From assembly GCA_902557845.1 (NCBI GenBank), contig CACEBX010000001.1, positions 62,001 through 126,000 on the forward strand: a stretch of DNA of 64,000 nt. The letters are read 5' to 3'. The notes beneath the pieces were generated by a model that saw nothing but the letters and a program-made list of their open reading frames with translations, had not been told where the DNA came from and did no database searches. The translations under genes and the position numbers were made by a program. This stretch comes from Rhodospirillaceae bacterium (GTDB taxonomy: Bacteria > Pseudomonadota > Alphaproteobacteria > TMED109). Positions 1-8,928 of this stretch are shown here, piece after piece; positions within the stretch are counted from its first letter, which is position 1; each line of letters starts with the position of its first letter.

Positions 1-287
1 AATTGGTTATACGGCTTGGTATTAAGGTTTCCAAAAGGAAAAGCATTTTTTTGTAATAAAGGAAATGAAGACTTCTTTGTTATAGGAAGTTGTATTAAAT
101 CTTCTCTACTATTAATTTTTGATAAATCAATGCCACTTAAAATATTATTCCAGCCTTTAGATACGTCCACTATATTTTTAATTCTTTGAGAAAAGTTTTT
201 AAATAGTATTTTTTCTCTAACCTCTCTTTCTAAAGTTTCATTTTTATCAAAAAAAGAGCCTTTAAAACCAAAGTCTTTTACAACCAA
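1..287 (-). CDS. Phenylacetate-CoA ligase-like adenylate-forming enzyme (N-terminal part, cut by window edge)
   Basis: About 95 N-terminal residues are visible; the rest lies beyond the left edge. The stretch carries the PaaK-type N-terminal pattern: an ET.ERE segment near residues 15-20, a GIDLSKINSREDL segment and LPITKK, equivalent to the usual LP.T.K of phenylacetate-CoA ligases. Family members activate aromatic or related carboxylic acids to CoA thioesters with ATP. The start chosen is TTG at 287, because AGAGGAG lies six or so bases upstream and no ATG fits; it overlaps the livF stop by 10 bp, implying translational coupling. It is the last visible gene of the leftward liv cluster, so its acid substrate may be what the transporter imports (inference). 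Family call fairly sure, substrate unknown. Confidence 0.72.
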   Translation of the reverse strand, partial: MVVKDFGFKGSFFDKNETLEREVREKILFKNFSQRIKNIVDVSKGWNNILSGIDLSKINSREDLIQLPITKKSSFPLLQKNAFPFGNLNTKPYNQ

Positions 288-1063
288 CGTTTTCTCCTCT
301 TATATGATTTAAGGTTTTTGAAAGACTTTCTCTCACCTTTGCTCCCTCCTAAATAAAACTCTTTTACATCCTCGTTGTTTGCTAGAACTTTAGATGAGCC
401 TTCTAAAACTATTTTTCCATTTTCCATAATGTATGCTCTATTAGAAACATTTAAAGCTAGTCTTGCATTTTGCTCCACAAGTAAAATAGTTATACCTAAT
501 TCCTCATTAAGTTTTTTTATAATGCCAAAAACTTCCTTTACTAATAATGGAGATAGACCCATAGAAGGTTCATCCATAAGAATTATTTTTGGCTTAGCCA
601 TTAATGCTCTTCCAATAGCTAACATTTGTTGCTCCCCTCCAGATAAATATCCAGACAAACCATTTCTTTCTTTAAGCCTTGGAAAGTAATTTAAAACTTT
701 TTCTATATCATCATTAATATTTTTTCTATCTCTTCTAGTATGTGCTCCAAGCCGAAGGTTTTCTAGTACTGTCATATCTGCTATACACCTCCTGCCTTCC
801 ATAACCTGAAATAATCCACTTTTAACAATTTCTGATGGATTAGAGTTTGTAATCTCCTCATCTAAAAAACGAATATTACCTTTTGTAACTTCTCCATCTT
901 CATTTTTTAACAATCCAGATACGGCCTTTAATGTAGTTGATTTGCCTGCTCCATTTGCGCCTAATAAAGAAACTATTTCTCCCTCTTTTACTTCAAGGCT
1001 TAGACCTTTAATAACTAATACTACTTCGTTATAAACTACCTCTATATTTTTTAACTCTAGCAT
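278..1063 (-). CDS. livF: Branched-chain amino-acid-type ABC transporter ATP-binding protein LivF
   Basis: This is a 261-residue ABC ATPase of the LivF type, one of the two nucleotide-binding subunits that power a high-affinity importer at the inner membrane. Walker A GANGAGKST is at residues 35-43, the LSGGEQQ signature near 140 and Walker B IILMDEP near 160. The frame is open to 1096, but the family start MLELKNI at 1063 is preferred, because upstream residues are not conserved in LivF. It lies 17 bp after livK and overlaps the ligase gene downstream. The C-terminal tail is Lys/Arg rich and longer than usual. The family also serves amides, urea and aromatic acids, so leucine specificity should not be assumed. 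Confidence 0.9.
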   Translation of the reverse strand: MLELKNIEVVYNEVVLVIKGLSLEVKEGEIVSLLGANGAGKSTTLKAVSGLLKNEDGEVTKGNIRFLDEEITNSNPSEIVKSGLFQVMEGRRCIADMTVLENLRLGAHTRRDRKNINDDIEKVLNYFPRLKERNGLSGYLSGGEQQMLAIGRALMAKPKIILMDEPSMGLSPLLVKEVFGIIKKLNEELGITILLVEQNARLALNVSNRAYIMENGKIVLEGSSKVLANNEDVKEFYLGGSKGERKSFKNLKSYKRRKRWL

Positions 1064-1080
1064 ATTGAAAAAATTTAATC

Positions 1081-2367
1081 TTAATAGCCTCTCCACTCTG
1101 GCCTTCTTGGCAGTGTAACTTGATCTACTTTAACTAATTCAATAATTTTCTTGTTCATTAGCTCTTCCACAGTGATTTTTTCTGTATTTCCATTAACTTT
1201 AACTTTGTAGATAGGAACGTCCATTAGTCCTCTGTGATCATCCTCCTTCCAAGTTGAAGGCAAACAAACTCCATCAAGCCCTTTTGGCGTCCAATTTTCC
1301 TTTTCATACATTGCTTTTTTAATTCCTTCTCCGCTAAAGTCATCATTACTCATTGCTAACTCCATTGCTTCTGCTATGTAAAACATTGTACAAACTGCTG
1401 AAATGTAATGGACTGACCTATATTTGTTTTTTTTTCCAGAAACTCCAGATACTTCTCTTATTAAATCCATACCTTTGTTTTTATTCCCCCATACAGAATT
1501 TGTTCTAACAGCAAAAACTACTCCATCCGCAGCTTTTCCAGAAGCTTTTATGACAGGCTCATCCACGCCCCATACATTTGTCATAAACTGGGTTTTCACC
1601 CCCACTGTGTTGCATGCCTTTAATAAAGAAGTTGTAGAATTAGAGGAATTAGCAAGATAAGCATAATTTGCTTCAACTTGTTTTAAAGTCAAACATTGCG
1701 CTGTGAAGTCTCCAGGCGCCAAGGTATAATTTATAACCGATAAAACCTCAAAACCTAGTTCTTCAGCATAATCTTGGCAAGCCTTTTTGGGAGCATTAGG
1801 ATAAGGATGATTATCGCCCATATGTACGTATTTAGGTTTTTCAGTTTTGTTTTTTGTTTTCCAATCTTTTAAAGCCCATGTTAACAGACCTCTACAAGCA
1901 TCAGAATAAGAAGGGCCATAAAAAAAATTATATGGAGCAGCCTTGAATGAATTAGGTGCTGTACCAGTGGGGTCTGTTAATTGACCTGCATAAGAACCTG
2001 AATAAAAAGGAACTTTATCTCTAGCTATAGTTCCCATCAAAGCTTCTGTATCTGCTGTACCCCATCCTATAACAGCTATTACTTTTAACCTTGATTTCCA
2101 TCTCTTGTAAGTTGCTACTGCTCTAGGTGCTTTATAACTATAATCCACAGTATCTACTTTAATTTTATTACCTTTAATTCCTCCATTTTTATTAATGTAC
2201 TTAATCGCATCAATAAAACCTTGGCCAAATGGCTTTCCTACACTGGATGTTGGCCCAGTAAAATCTACTAAGTGACCTATTGGAATATCTTTAGCTGAAA
2301 TACTTAGTATTTTAAAAAAATAAATTATTAAAAGTAAAATAGATACTTTTGAAATTTTAATCATCAT
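1081..2367 (-). CDS. Periplasmic substrate-binding protein of the liv-type ABC transporter
   Basis: A 428-residue type I periplasmic binding protein (Peripla_BP_6 family) with an N-terminal hydrophobic signal peptide (about residues 3-25, likely cut after ISA). The mature protein starts with the usual IGHLVDFTGPTSSVG strand-loop that contacts ligand, followed by the Rossmann-like lobes. Its position between livM and livF makes it the receptor of this importer. The neighbouring acid:CoA ligases suggest a carboxylic-acid ligand rather than a plain branched-chain amino acid, but the sequence does not settle this. It is longer than E. coli LivK (about 370 residues), in line with the group of such receptors found beside AMP-binding ligases. 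Confidence 0.85.
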   Translation of the reverse strand: MMIKISKVSILLLIIYFFKILSISAKDIPIGHLVDFTGPTSSVGKPFGQGFIDAIKYINKNGGIKGNKIKVDTVDYSYKAPRAVATYKRWKSRLKVIAVIGWGTADTEALMGTIARDKVPFYSGSYAGQLTDPTGTAPNSFKAAPYNFFYGPSYSDACRGLLTWALKDWKTKNKTEKPKYVHMGDNHPYPNAPKKACQDYAEELGFEVLSVINYTLAPGDFTAQCLTLKQVEANYAYLANSSNSTTSLLKACNTVGVKTQFMTNVWGVDEPVIKASGKAADGVVFAVRTNSVWGNKNKGMDLIREVSGVSGKKNKYRSVHYISAVCTMFYIAEAMELAMSNDDFSGEGIKKAMYEKENWTPKGLDGVCLPSTWKEDDHRGLMDVPIYKVKVNGNTEKITVEELMNKKIIELVKVDQVTLPRRPEWRGY

Positions 2368-2380
2368 TAAATCTCCTAAA

Positions 2381-3454
2381 TTAATATGAAAATGGATATA
2401 ACTTAAACCATGCTCTAATTTGCCCCCAACGATAGGCTAGTCCATTGGGTTCAAAAATCAAGAATAATATAATAACTAGGCCAATAGAAGCTTCTTTAAT
2501 AAATGGAATGGCACTAGATAAAGAAAGAGCCTGATCAATTGATGTATCTGACAGAAGTCTTGTTAGGGCATCCATAACCTCTGGCAATAAAACCATAAAA
2601 GCCGCACCCATTAAAGACCCTCTTATGGAACCTAGGCCTCCTATTATTATCATGGCAAGAAAAAATATAGATAGTTGAATATTAAATTCTTCTATAGATA
2701 CGAAGTTTAAATAATGCCCATACAAAGCACCACCTAATCCAGCAAAGAGAGAAGAGATCCCAAAAGATAAAATTCTGTATTTTGTTAAGTTAATTCCCAT
2801 CATTTCTGCAGATAGATAATGGTCTCTTACTGCTAAAAAGGCTCTGCCATCTCTTGTTCGCATAAGGTTAGATACCATTAAGAAGCTTATGATTAGCCAG
2901 AATAAAACTAAATAAAAATATTTTTCATCTGTATCAAAATAAAAACCAAATATTTTTAATGGCTCTGCTGACGCACCATCTACTCCTCCTGTAAACCAAG
3001 AAGCTCTTGAAAAAAAATCTTCCATTATAAATTGTGCTGCCAAAGTGGCAATTGCAAGATACAAACCTTTTACCCTAGCCGCGGGTATACCAAAAATTAA
3101 GCCAACAAATGCTGTCATTATTGCTGCAGTAGGAATAGAAATCCATACAGGAAAAAAAAACTTATTACTTAACCATGCTGATGCAAAAGCACCAAATCCA
3201 AAAAAAACCGCATGCCCTACTGAAATTTGCCCTGTACATCCTACTAATAAATTTAAACCTAAAGCAGCAATTCCATAAAAACCTATATAAATCAGTAAAG
3301 AAATTATATAAGAATCAAATAATAAAGGCGCTATTAGTAAAAGAAATATACCAAACAAAGTTAAATAGAAACTACCTTTATCTTGAAACAAACTCATATC
3401 AGATGAGTATGAGGTTCTAAAGTCACCGCAAGGCCTAAATTTTTTAATGCTCAT
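2381..3454 (-). CDS. livM: Liv-type ABC transporter permease LivM
   Basis: A 357-residue integral membrane permease with many hydrophobic helices. LivM-type markers include LNLLVGCTGQISVGHAVFFGFGA-like sequence near residues 65-90, IPAARVKGLYLAIATLA near 125, and GGLGSIRGSLMGAAF near 275. It forms the translocation pore together with LivH. It begins 1 bp beyond the livH stop and ends 13 bp before the receptor gene, so the genes form one transcription unit. The N-terminus carries about 25 polar residues before the first membrane helix, a common feature of LivM proteins. Confidence 0.9.
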   Translation of the reverse strand: MSIKKFRPCGDFRTSYSSDMSLFQDKGSFYLTLFGIFLLLIAPLLFDSYIISLLIYIGFYGIAALGLNLLVGCTGQISVGHAVFFGFGAFASAWLSNKFFFPVWISIPTAAIMTAFVGLIFGIPAARVKGLYLAIATLAAQFIMEDFFSRASWFTGGVDGASAEPLKIFGFYFDTDEKYFYLVLFWLIISFLMVSNLMRTRDGRAFLAVRDHYLSAEMMGINLTKYRILSFGISSLFAGLGGALYGHYLNFVSIEEFNIQLSIFFLAMIIIGGLGSIRGSLMGAAFMVLLPEVMDALTRLLSDTSIDQALSLSSAIPFIKEASIGLVIILFLIFEPNGLAYRWGQIRAWFKLYPFSY

Positions 3455-3455
3455 T

Positions 3456-4349
3456 TTATACTCTTTCTATGTCCTTTGTTCCAAAAAATCCATACGGTTT
3501 AATCATTAATATAATTAGCAACACATAAAACGGAGCTATCCTTATCATATTACCTACATTTAGGTATTGCACATCTAAGTAATGTGCGAAGTGTTCAAGT
3601 AACCCTATAACTAAGCCTCCTAATATTGCACCTAATACTGAGTCTAACCCTCCTAAGATGACTGCTGGAAAAACCTTTATGCCCATAAATGCTATTCCCG
3701 ATGATATACCATTTACTATACCAAAAACAATTCCTGCAACAGCAGATACTATTGCCGATATCCCCCATGCAGCAGAAAATACTTGCTTAACAGAAACTCC
3801 TAAAGATTGTGCTGCTTGTTGGTCAAAGGCAGTGGCTCTCATAGCTAAACCAAGCCTAGATTTTTTAAAAAAAATCGCAAAACTTATCATAATAAGAAGG
3901 CTTATTAACCCACTCATTATATATACTGTTTGAACTTCTAAACCTAAAAGATTTACACTTTCAGTAGAAAAAATTTTAGGGAAAGGCTCAACAAAAACAC
4001 CGAACATCCAATTCATCAAAGCCTGAAAAAATATAGATAGTCCTATTGTAACCATTATGATTGATATTATTGGCTCACCTATCAAAGGCCTTAAAATTAT
4101 TAATTGAATTAAGATCCCAAAAATAGTCATAAATACTAAAGTAAAAATAAATGCTAAATAAAAAGGTAATGAAAACTTTGCTAACAGCCACCAGCAAGCC
4201 CAAGCTCCTATAAGTAAAAACTCTCCTTGAGCAAAATTGACCACTAGGCTAGATTTATAAATTAATACAAATGCCATAGCAACCACTCCGTACAATAAGC
4301 CTATTATAAAACCATTAACAAGTAGCTGAATTAAAAAATCTAATGCCAT
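3456..4349 (-). CDS. livH: Liv-type ABC transporter permease LivH
   Basis: A 297-residue permease with the LivH pattern: FIIGLLYGVVAMAFVLIYKSS near the N-terminus, then NFAQGEFLLIGA, a central MRATAFDQQAAQSLGV segment (the cytoplasmic loop that touches the ATPase) and VILGGLDSVLGAILGGLVIG near residue 230. It pairs with LivM to form the membrane channel. Four bases separate it from the upstream ligase gene and one from livM, so translation is probably coupled. Confidence 0.9.
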   Translation of the reverse strand: MALDFLIQLLVNGFIIGLLYGVVAMAFVLIYKSSLVVNFAQGEFLLIGAWACWWLLAKFSLPFYLAFIFTLVFMTIFGILIQLIILRPLIGEPIISIIMVTIGLSIFFQALMNWMFGVFVEPFPKIFSTESVNLLGLEVQTVYIMSGLISLLIMISFAIFFKKSRLGLAMRATAFDQQAAQSLGVSVKQVFSAAWGISAIVSAVAGIVFGIVNGISSGIAFMGIKVFPAVILGGLDSVLGAILGGLVIGLLEHFAHYLDVQYLNVGNMIRIAPFYVLLIILMIKPYGFFGTKDIERV

Positions 4350-4353
4350 TATT

Positions 4354-6231
4354 CTACTCCATATTTACAATGTTTAATTCTGTTTTAATCCTTTGGGTTC
4401 CTCCATCTTGCAAGTTTATTAAAGTGTCTATTTTAATAGATTTTTCTTCGCTATAAATTGCACCCACAATCTCATTATATTTATTTATAACATAATTTCT
4501 CCTAAGTTTTTTTGTTCTAGTTAACTCGTCATCATCAGCATCAAACTCTTTATATAAAAGAACAAATTTTCTTATTATTTGCTTTTTAGGAACAGCCTCA
4601 TTAACCTTATTGACTTCATCAATTAAAATTTTCTCTATCTCAGCTTTTGAAGCTAGATCCGAATAAGTAGTAAATGCTACTCTGTTTTGCTCTGCCCATT
4701 TAGATAGCACAGAATACCTGATACAAATTATTGCTGCTAAATATGGTTTATTCGAGCCGATCACTGCGGCCTCCGCTATAAATGGAGAAAACTTTAATTT
4801 ATTCTCCAAATACTGAGGAGAGTATCTTAACTTTTCTGAGGTGAATGATAAATCTGCTATTCGGTCAATCACCACCAGATGCCCTTCTGCATTAAAATAA
4901 CCTGCATCACCAGTATAAAACCATTCTCTAGAGGACATTTTTTTCTCTTCTCTATCATTTGAAAAATATCCATTCATACAGTTTTTATTTTTTACAATAA
5001 TCTCTCCTAAACCTTCTTTATCTGGGTCCGATATATCTATTTCAACGCCTTTAAAAGGCATTCCAACTGTTTCATAGTTAATATCATTTTTTCTGTGAAT
5101 AGTGTATGCTCCCAATTGTTCAGTCTGACCATAAAGCTGTCTTAGGGGAATTCCAATATCCACAAAAAACCTAAATGTATCTGGTCCTAATGCAGCACCC
5201 CCAGTAGCTGCAGACTTAAGATAAGAAAAACCCATTTGATCTCTAAGCCATCTGAATAAAAAGTACTCACAAAAAAAATTTACTATAATTCCATTATTGG
5301 TTTTTTTTAAATTTGTAAAAAAGTCAAACAGTTTTCTTTTTATATATGAGGAGTCCATTACTTTAGATCTAATATCCGCTGCAATTTGCTCCCAAACTCT
5401 AGGACCTAATAGTAAAAAAGTTGGGCCTATTTCCCTTAAATCGTCAAACATTGTTTCTGGCTCTTCAACAAAATTGACCTTCATTCTACTCAAGCACCAT
5501 TTTGATATTGCATAAGTTTGTTCCATAATCCATGGCAGAGGTAGCACTGAAACATATTCATCTTTACTATTTTTAGGGTCAGCATCAAGATAGCTCTTAC
5601 CATGGTTTAATAAATGCTTGTGCGATATCATTGCTAGTTTTGGATTAGATGTGGTTCCTGATGTAGGGCAATAAATACAAATATCATCTTCAGATAGTTC
5701 TCTCAGAATTGAATAAAAAGCATTATTATCTTTTTTCATTAGTTCGCCCCCAAGACTTAATAACTTCTTGTAAGAAATTAAACGTTTATCATTATACTTA
5801 TTCATACCCTTTTCTTCATCATAAACGATAAGCTTTATTTTATTCTTTAATTCATCTAAAGATAAAATTTTATCTGCCTGTTCCTCATCTTCTACAAAAA
5901 CTACTTCACATGAAGTTAATTTTAGAAGGTATTCTATCTCATTTTCCAAAGCATCAGAATATAAACCTAAAGCAATAGCTTTTAAAGATTGAGAAGCAAT
6001 TTCTGCAATTATCCATCTAGGACTATTATTGCCTATTATTCCTACTGTGGTTTTTGGTTGAACACCTTTTCTTTTAAGTGCTAAAGAAATAGCTTTAATT
6101 TCATTATAGGTTTCAAGCCATGTTTTAGTTTTCCAAACACCAAACTTTTTTTCTCGCATTGCAATATCATTAGGATAATTTTGAGAGTTTGAATGAACAA
6201 CATGAGGGATTGTTAACAAATTACTCAGCAT
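4354..6231 (-). CDS. AMP-dependent acid:CoA ligase (long-chain acyl-CoA synthetase-like)
   Basis: A 625-residue member of the ANL (acyl-CoA synthetase/AMP-binding) superfamily. The ATP-binding loop TSGTTSNPK lies near residues 188-200, the YGQTEQ adenine-contact motif near 370 and the Y.GDAGY.. / IDR hinge near 440-460. It should adenylate a carboxylic acid and transfer it to CoA. It sits inside the transporter operon (livG before, livH after, overlap of one base with livG), an arrangement seen in many Alphaproteobacteria and Actinobacteria. With the PaaK-like gene downstream, the operon holds two acid-activating enzymes, suggesting uptake is coupled to CoA trapping (inference). Substrate unknown. 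Confidence 0.85.
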   Translation of the reverse strand: MLSNLLTIPHVVHSNSQNYPNDIAMREKKFGVWKTKTWLETYNEIKAISLALKRKGVQPKTTVGIIGNNSPRWIIAEIASQSLKAIALGLYSDALENEIEYLLKLTSCEVVFVEDEEQADKILSLDELKNKIKLIVYDEEKGMNKYNDKRLISYKKLLSLGGELMKKDNNAFYSILRELSEDDICIYCPTSGTTSNPKLAMISHKHLLNHGKSYLDADPKNSKDEYVSVLPLPWIMEQTYAISKWCLSRMKVNFVEEPETMFDDLREIGPTFLLLGPRVWEQIAADIRSKVMDSSYIKRKLFDFFTNLKKTNNGIIVNFFCEYFLFRWLRDQMGFSYLKSAATGGAALGPDTFRFFVDIGIPLRQLYGQTEQLGAYTIHRKNDINYETVGMPFKGVEIDISDPDKEGLGEIIVKNKNCMNGYFSNDREEKKMSSREWFYTGDAGYFNAEGHLVVIDRIADLSFTSEKLRYSPQYLENKLKFSPFIAEAAVIGSNKPYLAAIICIRYSVLSKWAEQNRVAFTTYSDLASKAEIEKILIDEVNKVNEAVPKKQIIRKFVLLYKEFDADDDELTRTKKLRRNYVINKYNEIVGAIYSEEKSIKIDTLINLQDGGTQRIKTELNIVNME

Positions 6232-6992
6232 TATATTGCTTCTCCTAAATATGCTTGCTGTACTCTTTTATTTTTAATAATGTCTTTCGGTATCCCTTCG
6301 GCAATTTTTTTTCCAAAATCTAGTACTATTATTTTTTTTGAAATATCCATGACAACGCCCATATCATGCTCAATCATTATCACAGTAATCTTCCATTCTC
6401 TGTTTAGATCAATTATAAACCTTGCCATATCCTCTTTCTCTTCTTGATTCATGCCTGCCATTGGCTCATCTAACAAAATTAAATTGGGGTTAATTGCAAT
6501 AGCTCTAGCTAATTCAACTCTTTTTCTTAATCCATATGATAAAGTTCCAGCCAAGGATTTTCTTATATCACTGATTTCTAAAAAATCTAAAATTCTCTCC
6601 GCCTCAAATCTATTTGCAACTTCTTCTTTTTTACCACCTAATATCCAATAAAAGGCTCCTTTGATAAAATTGTTTTTTAATAAATGATGTCTTCCTATAA
6701 AGATATTCTCTAGTACAGTCATATGATTAAACAAAGCTAGGTTTTGAAAGGTTCTTCCTATTCCTAATGAGGCTCTTTTATTAGGGTGTAAATGATTTAG
6801 CTTTTTTCCTTGGTAATGAATATCACCTGATATTGGCTTATATCTTCCAGATATTACATTTAACAACGTGGTTTTTCCAGCTCCGTTGGGTCCAATAATG
6901 GAAAATAAGCTATTTTTCTCTACTTCGAAACTTACATTTGTAAGCGCTTTTATTCCTCCAAATTGAACAGAAATATTTTTTAATGCCAGCAT
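6231..6992 (-). CDS. livG: Liv-type ABC transporter ATP-binding protein LivG
   Basis: A 253-residue ABC ATPase of LivG type, partner of LivF. Walker A GPNGAGKTT is near residues 34-42. A LSYGLRKRVELARA segment replaces the textbook LSGGQ, as is normal for LivG, and Walker B is LILLDEP near 178. GRTFQNLALFNHMTVLENI carries the Q-loop. It is the first transporter gene of the leftward cluster and lies only 20 bp behind the ThiE-like gene, so the whole unit may start further upstream. No strong promoter was recognised in the 20-bp gap. Confidence 0.9.
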   Translation of the reverse strand: MLALKNISVQFGGIKALTNVSFEVEKNSLFSIIGPNGAGKTTLLNVISGRYKPISGDIHYQGKKLNHLHPNKRASLGIGRTFQNLALFNHMTVLENIFIGRHHLLKNNFIKGAFYWILGGKKEEVANRFEAERILDFLEISDIRKSLAGTLSYGLRKRVELARAIAINPNLILLDEPMAGMNQEEKEDMARFIIDLNREWKITVIMIEHDMGVVMDISKKIIVLDFGKKIAEGIPKDIIKNKRVQQAYLGEAI

Positions 6993-7012
6993 AATCAGTC
7001 AATATACCTAAT

Positions 7013-7585
7013 TTAGAAAAATAGACTTACTCCTGCAATATGAGTTATTCTTTTATTTCTTAGCTTAGAAATATTTTTCTTATTTACTCCCCCTAAAACA
7101 CCTATTTCACATTTTAACGATCTAGATAAAAATAACAACCTAGTTAATCCTAGCGGTTTTTTTTTATTACTACTAGTAGTTTTAAATATAGGTGAAATAA
7201 ACACCTTATTTACTTTTAAGTTTATTGTTCTTCTAATATCTGAGAAACTGTGAAAAGAGCATGAGTATGATAGCTTATTATAAATTCTGGTATTTTTTAT
7301 TTCTCTTGAAAAATGTACTCCATAAGCTCCCACTGCCATAGCTATCTGAGGGTTAGAAGATACAATTATTTTAAACCCTTTCGTTTTACATATCTTAGAA
7401 ACCAATTTTGTTTTCTTATAAAGGTTTTTCTTGTTTTTTGTTCTTACTACCACTCCTATAAACCTTGAGAAAGGTAGTTCTCTTAAAAAACTTAATTCAT
7501 CCATAATTCTATTTTCATCTAAAAAAATCCACAAAATTGGATTATTAAGATGATATTTTTTTATACAAATAGAATTTATTTTCAT
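7013..7585 (-). CDS. TenI/ThiE-like thiamine phosphate synthase-family protein
   Basis: About 190 residues with the TIM-barrel pattern of the ThiE/TenI family: VVRTKNKK, then GAYGVHFSRE where active ThiE has GvHlGQeD, then SPIFKTTSS.KKPLG (the phosphate loop) and GVLGGV...I near the end. The acidic residue that holds magnesium-pyrophosphate in ThiE is not obvious here, so thiamine phosphate synthase activity is doubtful and a TenI-like role is possible. The reading frame is open to 7615, but ATG at 7585 fits the family better. TATACT lies directly before that ATG, hinting at a leaderless transcript. It diverges from the PLP-protein gene and reads towards livG. Confidence 0.65.
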   Translation of the reverse strand: MKINSICIKKYHLNNPILWIFLDENRIMDELSFLRELPFSRFIGVVVRTKNKKNLYKKTKLVSKICKTKGFKIIVSSNPQIAMAVGAYGVHFSREIKNTRIYNKLSYSCSFHSFSDIRRTINLKVNKVFISPIFKTTSSNKKKPLGLTRLLFLSRSLKCEIGVLGGVNKKNISKLRNKRITHIAGVSLFF

Positions 7586-7632
7586 AATAGTATAAAATAA
7601 ACTTAATTTGGTCATATTAAATAGTACTGAAA

Positions 7633-8292
7633 ATGTCAGTAATTGATAATTATAATAAAATAACTGAAAGCATAAAATTTATATGCAAGGAACTCAATAG
7701 GGATTACAAAACCATCAATATCGTAGCAGTTTCAAAAAAACAAAATATTGATAAAATTAGAAGTCTAGCATCAACAGGACATAAAACATTCGGAGAAAAT
7801 AGGCTACAAGAAGCTTTAGAAAAATGGACTTCCTTGGACAAAAAAATGGCTCAACTTCATTTCATTGGAGCACTTCAGTCTAAAAAAGTTAAAGATTTAG
7901 TTCAAACTTTTAATGTTATAGAAACTTTGGACACAGAAAGCTCCGCAAAAAAACTTTCTATTCTAAAAAGTCAGAACTTTAGAATGCCTAAGATTTTTAT
8001 TCAAATCAATATAGGCGAAGAAGCACAAAAAAGAGGTGTTCTTCCCTCAAAATTCGCTGACTTTTTAAATATGTGTAATCAAAAATATAATTTGCAAATA
8101 ACTGGAGCAATGTGTATGCCGCCAGCAGATAAAAAACCGCATAAGTACTTTGAAAATATGCGTTACATTTGCAATAAAGAAAATATAAAAGATATAAGTA
8201 TGGGAATGAGTAACGACTATAAAGAAGCGATAGTTTGTGGATCTAATAATGTTAGAATAGGAAGCTTATTATTTGGAGAAAGAGAAGTTTAA
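7633..8292 (+). CDS. yggS: YggS-family pyridoxal phosphate homeostasis protein
   Basis: A 219-residue PLP-binding TIM-barrel protein. The Schiff-base lysine lies in AVSKKQ near residue 36. FGENRLQEALEKW and HFIGALQSKK follow, and MGMSNDYKEAI (the usual MGMS.D...AI) and VRIGSLLFGER form the phosphate-binding end. The family buffers free pyridoxal 5-phosphate and affects amino-acid and keto-acid balance; no enzymatic reaction is known. It diverges from the ThiE-like gene across a gap of only about 50 bp and is followed after 5 bp by the response regulator, probably in one transcript. Confidence 0.92.
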   Translation: MSVIDNYNKITESIKFICKELNRDYKTINIVAVSKKQNIDKIRSLASTGHKTFGENRLQEALEKWTSLDKKMAQLHFIGALQSKKVKDLVQTFNVIETLDTESSAKKLSILKSQNFRMPKIFIQINIGEEAQKRGVLPSKFADFLNMCNQKYNLQITGAMCMPPADKKPHKYFENMRYICNKENIKDISMGMSNDYKEAIVCGSNNVRIGSLLFGEREV

Positions 8293-8297
8293 TTATT

Positions 8298-8927
8298 ATG
8301 GAAATAATTTACTATTTTGGAAGTGATAAAAGTATTTATGACTCCTTAGAAAGTTTGTCTAAAATAAAAAAAAACTTTATCATTAAAAATATTGATAATA
8401 TTACAAAAAGAAACTTAAATGATTCTATATTAATTCTGGATGATAGTTTTAAAGATTTCTTAAAATTTATAAGATTTTATTCTAAAAAAAATAAAGCCAA
8501 TTTAATAATTACGACAAAAAAAGAAAATATTACTGTAAGCTCTATTCAAAATTTAAAATTTTTTTTAAAACCTATTAAAGTTATTGATTTATATAAAGAA
8601 ATATTAAAAAAAATAAGAAATAATGTTAATGATTTAAGTATACGTATAAATCATTCAGACTTTAGTCTAGTTGATAAAAGAGGAAAGAAATTAAATTTAA
8701 CTGAAAAAGAATTTAAGCTAGTAGAAATTCTTTTAGAAAACAGTAAAAAAGCTTCAAACAAAAAGAACCTTTTGTATAAAGTTTGGGGAATACATTCAGA
8801 CAAAGCAGACTCTCTTAATACTAGAGTTTTAGAAACCTTAATATCAAGAATTAGAAAAAAGATAATAGTTTCAAAAATTAATATTAAAATTATAAAAAAT
8901 AAATCTGGTTATATTTTAATTAAGTAA
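8298..8927 (+). CDS. OmpR/PhoB-type winged-helix regulator with a degenerate receiver domain
   Basis: A 209-residue protein of response-regulator length. The C-terminal half (about 115-209) is a clear winged-helix DNA-binding domain: LTEKEFKLVEILLEN, LLYKVWG, NTRVLETLISRIRKKI and a final KSGYIL hairpin. The N-terminal half keeps the alpha/beta receiver outline, with an ILDDS strand end, IITT and a conserved-looking FLKP lysine-proline. It lacks the usual acidic pair after strand 1, which reads YYFGSDKS. It may therefore act without phosphorylation or with an unusual switch. No sensor kinase lies nearby. It abuts lolA tail to tail. Confidence 0.8.
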   Translation: MEIIYYFGSDKSIYDSLESLSKIKKNFIIKNIDNITKRNLNDSILILDDSFKDFLKFIRFYSKKNKANLIITTKKENITVSSIQNLKFFLKPIKVIDLYKEILKKIRNNVNDLSIRINHSDFSLVDKRGKKLNLTEKEFKLVEILLENSKKASNKKNLLYKVWGIHSDKADSLNTRVLETLISRIRKKIIVSKINIKIIKNKSGYILIK

Positions 8928-8928
8928 G

